Part shown: one piece after another, positions 7,747-13,299 of the stretch
How the letters are laid out: the number at the start of each line of letters is the position of its first letter
Position numbering within the stretch: the stretch's first letter is position 1
From: WYEG01 sp049414625
GTDB lineage: Bacteria > Desulfobacterota > Thermodesulfobacteria > Thermodesulfobacteriales > Thermodesulfobacteriaceae
Length of the DNA: 22,559 bases
Assembly (NCBI GenBank): GCA_049414625.1
Contig: JBMSAU010000070.1
Coordinates: 1-22,559 of the forward strand
Direction of reading: 5' to 3'
Position numbers and translations under genes: made by a program
The notes under the pieces: generated by a model
What the model was told of the DNA's origin: nothing
Database searches by the model: none
The model's input: the letters and a program-made list of their open reading frames with translations, nothing else

Positions 7747-8853
7747 TCATTTGACTACCGGTAAGGTTTCATTATTCCCCCAAACAATCCAACTATCATG
7801 ATAAAGAGCTGGATTTTTAAACCCGAGAAGACGAGCAACAAAATAGGCTAAACTTGCCCTTGTCCCTGTTACACAGTAAAAAACTGTCCACTCTTCCTTA
7901 TTAAGACCCTGATAAAGTCTATTCAATTGATAGAGCGGCCTAAGTCTAAAGTCATTAGGAGGGTCTATGAACATATAACTATGAGGGATGTTTCTAATAG
8001 TGTTAGGTATTCTGCCTGCACGCTTTATCCTCTCTGCAACGGCGGGACTTGGTGCTTTTACCCTACCTAAAAATTCATCGGGCGTTCTTGCATCTATTAA
8101 TTGAGCCTTCAACTCACCCTTGGCTATTTTTAAAACATCTTCAGTGGTTGCAAGCCTATTTCTTACAACATTAGCTTTAAAATTAGAAGGTGGAAGCTTA
8201 TTTATCTTTGTCTCAAGAGGCAAACCTTCAGCTATCCAAGCCTCAATACCTCCGTTTAAAACTCTAACATCCTTATGACCAAGCCACTCCATAAACCAAA
8301 AGGGGACAAAAGCATAACCGGCCATCAATCCATATAAGCCAGGCACATCCTCAGAGGGTTTTGCGGCATCGTAAAACACTATAGTCTTGTCCATCCTTAT
8401 ACCAACTTCGCTCAACCTTTTCTCTAGATCTTCTACAGAGGGGACCTTAAACTCCCCAACTACTCCTACTCCAGGTATTTCTAATTCCTCTCTAAAAAAG
8501 TCATTACAACTTTCACCTAAATGTATCGCATTAGGAATATGTCCCATTTCATACAATTCCCATTCTCTACAGTCAACTATTATCCAGTCATTTAAATGTT
8601 TTTTTAATTCAGATGGTTCCACAAGTATTTGTGGATTAGCTCCCTGAGGAATTTCTTCTTCTCCTGGTTGTATTGGTAGCGAAACAAAACCTAACATTGG
8701 AGTTAATGGACTTACAACACCCGCTCCATAACCAGGCACAACTGTTTCATGTGCTTTTTCTTTTGTGGGTAATCCTGTATGACTGTAAATAATTATTAGA
8801 CCAATCGCTAACAGAACAATTACATAAACTAAATAACGAACTCCTCTATCCAT
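7747..8853 (-). CDS. Membrane-anchored tandem-domain rhodanese (sulfurtransferase)
   Basis: 368 residues. An N-terminal signal anchor (about residues 7-23, arginines at 3 and 6 before it) suggests that the rest faces the periplasm. A first rhodanese domain spans roughly 75-215 ('IIVDCREWELYEMGHIPNA', 'VRVLNGGIEAWIAEGLPL'), and a second spans roughly 230-368 with the active-site loop C327-VTGTRAS. In the first domain the catalytic position is D162 (VFYDAA), so only the second half should carry persulfide, as in many two-domain thiosulfate sulfurtransferases. Extra cysteines are at 95 and 116. A run of G residues lies before the ATG (GAGGGGGG). It is the last gene of the YedE-TusA-DsrE operon and could release or relay sulfane sulfur from thiosulfate or polysulfide outside the membrane (inference). 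Confidence 0.9.
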   Translation of the reverse strand: MDRGVRYLVYVIVLLAIGLIIIYSHTGLPTKEKAHETVVPGYGAGVVSPLTPMLGFVSLPIQPGEEEIPQGANPQILVEPSELKKHLNDWIIVDCREWELYEMGHIPNAIHLGESCNDFFREELEIPGVGVVGEFKVPSVEDLEKRLSEVGIRMDKTIVFYDAAKPSEDVPGLYGLMAGYAFVPFWFMEWLGHKDVRVLNGGIEAWIAEGLPLETKINKLPPSNFKANVVRNRLATTEDVLKIAKGELKAQLIDARTPDEFLGRVKAPSPAVAERIKRAGRIPNTIRNIPHSYMFIDPPNDFRLRPLYQLNRLYQGLNKEEWTVFYCVTGTRASLAYFVARLLGFKNPALYHDSWIVWGNNETLPVVK

Positions 8854-8901
8854 TATTCCCCCCTCTTCTAAAAACTAAATCTTCTTTTTAAAACATTAGT
8901 T

Positions 8902-9153
8902 TTAGCCTTTTTTAATAACGAATATGAAATCTTTTCCTTCCTTTTTTTGCTCTAAAATTTCGTGCCCCTCCCTATCACAAAGTTGAATTATAGTTTCAGC
9001 TGAAGAAGGATTATCAAAAACAACCTCCAAAATTTCTCCTTCTGCAAGTTTTTCTAAGTATTTTTTTGTATAAAGTTGTGGATGAGGACAAACATAACCT
9101 CTACAATCCAAAAGATAGGTTCCTTCTCCTTTTTTTTCAAACTTTACCGCCAT
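8902..9153 (-). CDS. tusA: TusA-family sulfur carrier (second copy, CPHP variant)
   Basis: A TusA-like protein of 83 residues with the core 'LLDCRGYVCPHPQLYTKKYL'. The CPxP motif is CPHP, where the first cysteine (C22 in this numbering) is the persulfide carrier; C17 precedes it and another cysteine lies in 'QLCDREGHE'. Most TusA proteins have CPxPLL, so the QLY that follows is a variant. TusA passes sulfane sulfur between rhodaneses, DsrE-type proteins and target enzymes in the cytoplasm. I chose the ATG at 9153: AAAGGAGG ends seven bases before it, whereas the GTG at 9159 is only one base from the ribosome site. The gene is next to the rhodanese, its likely partner, and both lie between the two repeat copies. 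Confidence 0.87.
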   Translation of the reverse strand: MAVKFEKKGEGTYLLDCRGYVCPHPQLYTKKYLEKLAEGEILEVVFDNPSSAETIIQLCDREGHEILEQKKEGKDFIFVIKKG

Positions 9154-9180
9154 CTCCACACCTCCTTTATGTTTTTAGTA

Positions 9181-9331
9181 AATGTATGAGCATACAATAT
9201 TTGTCCTATAAAAAGTTCAATCCTGGGAACAATCGGCAGGTTTTCTAATGTTGTAGCAGGGCTTTCCTCCGCTCGCCCCAACATATCCGCTTTTTTTATT
9301 AACCCAGTGGAACCTATGGAGCAATCGTCTA
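9181..9331 (+). repeat. 152-bp interspersed repeat, copy B
   Basis: Direct repeat of 7578-7729, one base shorter in the T-rich stretch after the hairpin. The same bulged hairpin is present: ATGTTG (9248-9253), GGGC (9259-9262), GCCC-CAACAT (9275-9284), with a near-identical loop. It occupies almost all of the gap between the second yedE and the second tusA, so the operon messenger would contain the hairpin in antisense orientation. In the left half, many differences between the copies fall on third positions of the frame that starts at the internal ATG (9187; MSIQYLSYKKFNP against MSKQCLAYKRFNP in copy A), which hints at descent from coding sequence. Confidence 0.8.
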
Positions 9332-9341
9332 TTCATACGCA

Positions 9342-10742
9342 TTACACCTGAATTTTTCTTTCAGTCCACCAACTAAAGAACCTTGCTCCAATAAAAGCCC
9401 CTGCAATCATACCAGCAGCGTAAACCCAGCCGTTTGGATCCCCACCAGCTGCTCTTATAAAGAAAGCTCCAATGTTACATCCTAAGGATGGTCTTGAACC
9501 AAAACCCATTAATATACCACCAAGCAGAGCCCATAACCACATTTCACCCTTTGGTAATTTCCAGGAAAATTCATTATTAAGACGAGCCATTATCATAGCC
9601 CCCAGGATAATTCCAATTGACATCATTAAGGCAGGGTTTAACAACGGATTAGGAATACCATTATTAATAGCAAAAAAGATATTATCATGCATGTTCCAAC
9701 CTAATTTTTCAAGGAACCAAGCTCCAATTTGAGCTTCCTGAGTGGTAATGTACCAATAGCCAGGGTCAAAAACAGTGCCTACTAAGGAGACATCTTTTAT
9801 ATATCCCAATCTTGTTAAAATCTCCCCAAAGTTTCCTACTTCAAACTTTAACTGCAATCCCTTCATCACCATAATATGAACCCCAGCAGTTATCCCAATG
9901 AGCACACCCATTAATGATGTTCTTTTGGATGCAGTAATCATGCTCCAAAAGCCAGCTAACTCATCTTTAATGTTCGTCTGACCACCCTTGGCTTTAGCTC
10001 TTTTCTTTAAGAAACTCTTTCTGACATACTTTACATAAATCAATAAAAGGAGCAATAGACTAGGAATAACTGCCACAAGAAGAAAGTTTCCAATAAAGAA
10101 ATTCCAAGGTTCTGGAAGTCCAATAAGGTCCGATACCCTTATTGCAGGTTTATTCCACACATAACCTGCAAGATACTTATCAAACCATCCATCCTGAACT
10201 ATGTATGAAGGAATCCCCTTTGATAAGGCAGATTGTTCCCAAGAAGATGGCACTAATTTATCAAAAACTCCACCCAGGTCCACAAAAATCGCTTGCCCCA
10301 GGCATAATCCAAAAAGCACCGCAACTAAATTACCTATATTTCCTTCACCTACCTTATACAATGACCCTGAAGCACAACCTCCAGCCAACACCATACCAAC
10401 CCCAAAAATTAAACCTGATATAAACATAGGAAGACCTATAAATGGAGCAGCGTGAAAGGTGGTGTGACCTAAGGTATCAAGAATTGCCTGAACTAAACTA
10501 AAAAATATTAGCGCAATGATCACACCTACAGCCATCCTTGGAACTCCAGCTATAAATAGGTCCCTTGAAGCAGAAGCAAAACAGAATCTACCATACTGTA
10601 ACATCATCCCATAAGCCACCCCAAACCAAGTATAAGCCACAATATATATAAAGTAATGATTTATTTGATAATAAACAATACTTATAATTATTAGAAACAA
10701 CAGTATTCCCAGCGCCCATAATTGATTTCTTTTTTCGTTCAT
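9342..10742 (-). CDS. yedE: YeeE/YedE-family sulfur compound permease (long form)
   Basis: A 466-residue inner-membrane protein with around ten or more hydrophobic segments. The family's conserved cysteine motifs are all present: C54 in 'YGRFCFASASRD', C123 in 'LAGGCASGSLYKVGEG' and C422 in 'RPSLGCNIGAFF'. In YeeE/TsuA, where thiosulfate uptake has been shown, equivalent cysteines line the path and relay the substrate. A long hydrophilic and periplasmic insertion (about 150-345) makes it larger than the ~350-residue YeeE; residues 240-262 are rich in lysine and likely cytoplasmic. It has a good ribosome site (GGAGGG) before the ATG. The order of motifs is RFC, GGC, then GCN, the reverse block order of the other YedE at 11983-13146. 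Substrate could be thiosulfate, sulfite or another sulfur species. Confidence 0.88.
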   Translation of the reverse strand: MNEKRNQLWALGILLFLIIISIVYYQINHYFIYIVAYTWFGVAYGMMLQYGRFCFASASRDLFIAGVPRMAVGVIIALIFFSLVQAILDTLGHTTFHAAPFIGLPMFISGLIFGVGMVLAGGCASGSLYKVGEGNIGNLVAVLFGLCLGQAIFVDLGGVFDKLVPSSWEQSALSKGIPSYIVQDGWFDKYLAGYVWNKPAIRVSDLIGLPEPWNFFIGNFLLVAVIPSLLLLLLIYVKYVRKSFLKKRAKAKGGQTNIKDELAGFWSMITASKRTSLMGVLIGITAGVHIMVMKGLQLKFEVGNFGEILTRLGYIKDVSLVGTVFDPGYWYITTQEAQIGAWFLEKLGWNMHDNIFFAINNGIPNPLLNPALMMSIGIILGAMIMARLNNEFSWKLPKGEMWLWALLGGILMGFGSRPSLGCNIGAFFIRAAGGDPNGWVYAAGMIAGAFIGARFFSWWTERKIQV

Positions 10743-10788
10743 ATTACCCCCTCCTTTTGCTTAACTATATTTTTAACTATTTATTTTA

Positions 10789-10980
10789 TTACCACCAAGA
10801 TATGGTTTTATCAGCTTCCCAGATTAAATCTATCAGTCTCTCAAAATCTTCGTCAGTTCGAGCTGAAAAAAGGTCAAACTCTACTACTTCGTGTCCCTTT
10901 TCTTTTATCTTTTCAACAATCCTTTTTATATCTTCATTTTCTTTACTTTGTTGGTGCCGGTATATGCAAAGTATCTTCAT
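10789..10980 (-). CDS. Small conserved-looking protein of the YTD-type cluster, function unknown
   Basis: 63 residues from the ATG at 10980, or 65 from the ATG at 10986. The GGAGG lies nine bases before the first and only three before the second, so I prefer 10980. The N-terminal strand is 'MKILCIYRHQQSKE', followed by a charged helix ('DIKRIVEKIKEKGHEVVEFDL'), a second strand and a final helix ending in ADKTISWW. The alternating strand-helix pattern looks like half of an alpha/beta sandwich, reminiscent of a flavodoxin- or DsrE-type half fold. It has one cysteine (C4 in the short form). It sits between the 118-aa DsrE-like gene and yedE. Its position makes a role in sulfur transfer likely, but I do not recognise the family. 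Confidence 0.7.
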   Translation of the reverse strand: MKILCIYRHQQSKENEDIKRIVEKIKEKGHEVVEFDLFSARTDEDFERLIDLIWEADKTISWW

Positions 10981-11008
10981 ACTCATCTACCTCCTCTAAA
11001 AGTGTTCT

Positions 11009-11365
11009 CTAAGCACACTGAGGTGGAGCTGGAATCTTTTGCGCTGGAAGACCATAACCCACCACAAAATCACATTCAAGGATCCTTTCGACTACATCAT
11101 CCAATGTTGCTTCCGCAAGCCCCCAATCTTCAAGATTATACTTTTTGGTCTCTTCATCCATGGTATCTACAACAGCATAAACTTCGCCTTCCATATCACG
11201 CACCCAAGCGAGATTCTCCTCCAGATACTCACTTTTAGGTGGCATTTTTTGATAAAAAATAAATGTATAAGAATACATATTATGAACCGCTAGACCTAAA
11301 GCAGACCTGATACCATCAGAGATATACACCCTATTAGCTATTAAAAAACAGACCTTAAGGCTCAT
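11009..11365 (-). CDS. DsrE-like small protein with a penultimate cysteine
   Basis: 118 residues. The N-terminus 'LKVCFLIANRVYISDGIRSALGLAV' has the strand-loop-helix start of DsrE/TusD-type folds, and the rest alternates strands and helices ('AWVRDMEGEVYAVVDTM', 'LDDVVERILECDFVVGYG'). There are three cysteines: C6, C98 and C117. The chain ends in a proline-rich tail, PAPPQCA, so C117 is the second-last residue. A penultimate cysteine on a flexible arm is the hallmark of DsrC, although the fold here is not DsrC-like. GGGAGG lies eight bases before the ATG. It probably forms a complex with the adjacent DsrE-like protein, as TusBCD subunits do (inference). Confidence 0.72.
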   Translation of the reverse strand: MSLKVCFLIANRVYISDGIRSALGLAVHNMYSYTFIFYQKMPPKSEYLEENLAWVRDMEGEVYAVVDTMDEETKKYNLEDWGLAEATLDDVVERILECDFVVGYGLPAQKIPAPPQCA

Positions 11366-11391
11366 ACTTCATACCTCCCTAAAATATTTTA

Positions 11392-11721
11392 CTACAATAC
11401 TATGTACTTTTCTACCTCTTCTAAAATTGTACCATGAAAAGATTGAGTTGTCAACTGTTTTTGAGTTAGTCCTGCAGCATGAAATTCTGGTTCAAAACCT
11501 TCGCAAGCAAAAGCTGCCGCACAAATTCCTAAATCATCTTCAGGAACAATTTTTTTTAACTCTTCAAAAAAGGGATGGAGGACTAATAAAGTTGCTTTAA
11601 AAGTAAAAAAAATCTTTACTTTTTTACCCTTTCGATAAGCTGCTCTAACAATTTCTACTAATTTATCCATGTGTAAAGGTGAAGTTACAAATATTCCTAA
11701 TTTCTCTGGATCCTTAGCCAT
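11392..11721 (-). CDS. dsrE: DsrE-like sulfurtransferase subunit
   Basis: 109 residues of DsrE/F-like fold: 'KLGIFVTSPLHMDKLVEIVRAAYRKGKKVKIFFTFKA' matches the usual first strand, helix and second strand. The conserved region 'DDLGICAAAFACEGF' carries C67 and C73; in DsrE-type proteins a cysteine in this place accepts sulfane sulfur. The cytoplasmic role would be exchange of sulfur with TusA. A very good GGAGGTGAACT-ATG ribosome site precedes it, three bases after the tusA gene. It is smaller than the peroxiredoxin-like DsrE relatives (~120-160 aa). The symbol is used in the family sense only; DsrEFH of the sulfur oxidisers is a separate group. Confidence 0.8.
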   Translation of the reverse strand: MAKDPEKLGIFVTSPLHMDKLVEIVRAAYRKGKKVKIFFTFKATLLVLHPFFEELKKIVPEDDLGICAAAFACEGFEPEFHAAGLTQKQLTTQSFHGTILEEVEKYIVL

Positions 11722-11724
11722 AGT

Positions 11725-11979
11725 TCACCTCCTTTTTACTTTTTTATAAAACATTTTAAAATACCCTTCTGTGTCTATTATTTCTATTAGCTTATAACCC
11801 TCTTTCTCACAAAATTTTTGAAGTTCTATCTTTGTAGCAGGATCTGTCCCCCATACTTCTAAAATCTGTCCTGGTTGTAATCTATCGATAGTTTTTTTAA
11901 CTTTTAATAAAGGAATAGGACAATAAAGACCTCGACAATCAAGAATTTCGTCACTTTTAATACTTGATTGATGGGACAA
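11725..11979 (-). CDS. tusA: TusA-family sulfur carrier (canonical CPIP)
   Basis: 84 residues: 'EILDCRGLYCPIPLLKVKKTID' holds the canonical CPxPLLK motif, with C20 as the likely persulfide site and C15 five residues before. A further cysteine, C57, lies in 'LQKFCEKEGYK', as in many TusA proteins. The start is a TTG (11979) placed five to six bases after GGAGGT, so this initiation is well supported despite the rare codon. It lies three bases downstream of the first yedE and three bases upstream of dsrE. The arrangement suggests a carrier that takes sulfur from YedE and passes it to the DsrE-like proteins. Confidence 0.92.
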   Translation of the reverse strand: MSHQSSIKSDEILDCRGLYCPIPLLKVKKTIDRLQPGQILEVWGTDPATKIELQKFCEKEGYKLIEIIDTEGYFKMFYKKVKRR

Positions 11980-11982
11980 GTT

Positions 11983-13146
11983 TTACCTCCAATAAATTCT
12001 TTTAGCTTTTAATCTATAAAATATAAAACCATACCATAAAAAGATTATTATAGAAATAATTATAAAACTTCCAACATAACCAAACAAATTAGGAAGGAAA
12101 ATTGAAACTCCTAATAAACCTTTATCCCAAACTTTCCAAACATAATCAAAATAATATCTGAAAACAGTGTAGGTCAAAGCAAAAAAGAATACCACAATAA
12201 ATTGTTTTATCTCTCCTTCTGCCATTCTCCATAGCACACCTACAGCGCATCCACCTGCTATCATCATACCAAAACCAAAGATTATTCCACCTATTAAACT
12301 CCCTTGAAAGAATGTAGGATAAACATTAGCTAAAGGATCTTTTAAATCCATCATTTTAATGAATAGAAGACCACAGGAGACAAGAAAGAGACTTAAGGCA
12401 AATTTTTTAGCCATAGTTATGTCCCCTGAAAACAAAGGCTCTTTAAAGATGTTCACCATGCAAAACCTCATTCTATGTATGACAAAACCGATAGCAGTGC
12501 TAATTAACAATAAACCTAAAAGAAATTGTCCATCTTTATTTTCGGTTCTAAGATAGACATAAGAACCCCATAAGAAAATCAACAAAGCAATTATTACCAA
12601 AAATGGTGAAATTTTCCGGGTATCAATTATTCGTTCATACTTAAAAACAAACCGTTCTTTTTCCCAGAAAAAATATTTTATGCCAAGAAAAATACCTATC
12701 ATAAGTCCAAGTAACATAGTTATTCCACTTGCTGAAAGATTAGCTATAGACATGTAAAATCCCTCAATATTACAACCAAAAGCAAAGGCTGAACCAACCC
12801 CCATCAAAATCCCACCAACTACGGCTTTAATTATTTCAAGTAGTGATGGAATCTTTATCCCAAACTCTTGGGCTAAACAGGCTGAAATAAAAGCTCCAAG
12901 AACAAGACCTATGTTTAGCACCGAGGAATAAAACCAAAGTGGATGAGACGGTGCTTCCTCTAAAAGTCCAACTCCATAAAGAACCCATTCTCCCCAATTA
13001 CGAAGCCCGCCAACAATACCCCAGGGACAATACCACATCTCTAAAAGGATAACCAACAGAGCAAGTAAGATACCGCCAACTACCGGACTATAGTTCTCTT
13101 TAAAAATAACCCGATACCATTCCTTTAAGGTTTCTCCTAGGGGCAT
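11983..13146 (-). CDS. yedE: YeeE/YedE-family permease with swapped halves
   Basis: 387 residues with about ten membrane segments. The cysteine motifs are C125 in 'FAFGCNIEGFY', C229 in 'HRMRFCMVNIF' and C300 in 'IAGGCAVGVLWRMAEGE'. In the other YedE of this operon the RFC and GGC motifs come first and the GCN motif last; here GCN is in the N-terminal half and RFC/GGC are in the C-terminal half. A further cysteine, C40, sits in 'WYCPWGIVGG'. It is the first gene of the operon, preceded by a promoter and by a G-rich ribosome site (AGGGGGAGGAG) before the ATG at 13146. It should move a sulfur compound or sulfane sulfur across the inner membrane to TusA, its immediate neighbour. Confidence 0.88.
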   Translation of the reverse strand: MPLGETLKEWYRVIFKENYSPVVGGILLALLVILLEMWYCPWGIVGGLRNWGEWVLYGVGLLEEAPSHPLWFYSSVLNIGLVLGAFISACLAQEFGIKIPSLLEIIKAVVGGILMGVGSAFAFGCNIEGFYMSIANLSASGITMLLGLMIGIFLGIKYFFWEKERFVFKYERIIDTRKISPFLVIIALLIFLWGSYVYLRTENKDGQFLLGLLLISTAIGFVIHRMRFCMVNIFKEPLFSGDITMAKKFALSLFLVSCGLLFIKMMDLKDPLANVYPTFFQGSLIGGIIFGFGMMIAGGCAVGVLWRMAEGEIKQFIVVFFFALTYTVFRYYFDYVWKVWDKGLLGVSIFLPNLFGYVGSFIIISIIIFLWYGFIFYRLKAKRIYWR

Positions 13147-13179
13147 CTCCTCCCCCTTAGCAAGAATAGAATATTAATT

Positions 13180-13207
13180 TTAATAATTGACCTTCAATGT
13201 CTGTCAA
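13180..13207 (-). promoter_or_regulatory. Putative sigma-70 promoter of the YedE-TusA-DsrE operon
   Basis: On the minus strand a perfect TTGACA (13207-13202) is followed after 16 bases by TATTAA (13185-13180). The predicted start of transcription is some 25-30 bases upstream of the first yedE ATG. The -35 is a full consensus match, and the -10 matches four of six bases. No operator could be identified. Confidence 0.6.
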
Positions 13208-13253
13208 GTTTATGTTTCAGTAAAATCTCCCCAAATTATCCAAAAATTCTCAT

Positions 13254-13275
13254 TTAGCTTGTGTAAACAAGCTAA
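13254..13275. terminator. Perfect 9-bp hairpin between the uvrA-like gene and the sulfur operon
   Basis: TTAGCTTGT (13254-13262), loop GTAA, ACAAGCTAA (13267-13275). On the plus strand it is followed by TTCTTTTTCTTTT; on the minus strand, after the uvrA-like stop, the stem is followed by a weaker ATGAGAATTTTT. It most likely ends the polX-dgc-uvrA-like transcript and insulates it from the sulfur operon promoter. The poor U-run on that strand makes this moderately sure. Confidence 0.55.
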
Positions 13276-13299
13276 TTCTTTTTCTTTTGAACTTAAAAA

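Larger units (their letters stand above)
7747..13146 (-). other. YTD-type (YedE-TusA-DsrE) sulfur trafficking operon
   Basis: Eight minus-strand genes, with gaps of 3-50 bases except for the repeat-bearing gap, encode YedE, TusA, a DsrE-like protein, a 118-aa DsrE-like protein, a 63-65 aa unknown, YedE, TusA and a tandem rhodanese. Ribosome sites are strong for most (GGAGG 5-9 bases ahead). As I recall, the combination of YedE-related permease, TusA, DsrE and small hypothetical genes has been reported in genomes of sulfur-disproportionating bacteria and called the YTD cluster. The organisation seen here fits that, so the host may disproportionate elemental sulfur or thiosulfate. The biochemical role of the cluster is, to my knowledge, not established. 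Confidence 0.8.

Noticed and set aside
7583..7801. 72-codon plus-strand open frame across repeat copy A
   Set aside because: It runs from the repeat into the antisense of the rhodanese 3' end, and the matching frame in copy B stops after about 20 codons. It is a fossil, not a current gene.
7578..9331. The two repeats as a CRISPR array or tandem riboswitch
   Set aside because: Only two copies, 1.6 kb apart, ~150 bp each with no short spacers; no recognisable aptamer core.
10142..10455. Two plus-strand open frames of 84-93 codons
   Set aside because: Antisense to the long yedE, whose motifs are unambiguous; no ribosome site and no recognisable domains.
10722..11293. Several plus-strand open frames of 80-115 codons
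   Set aside because: Antisense to the two small sulfur-operon genes, which have strong ribosome sites and sensible proteins.
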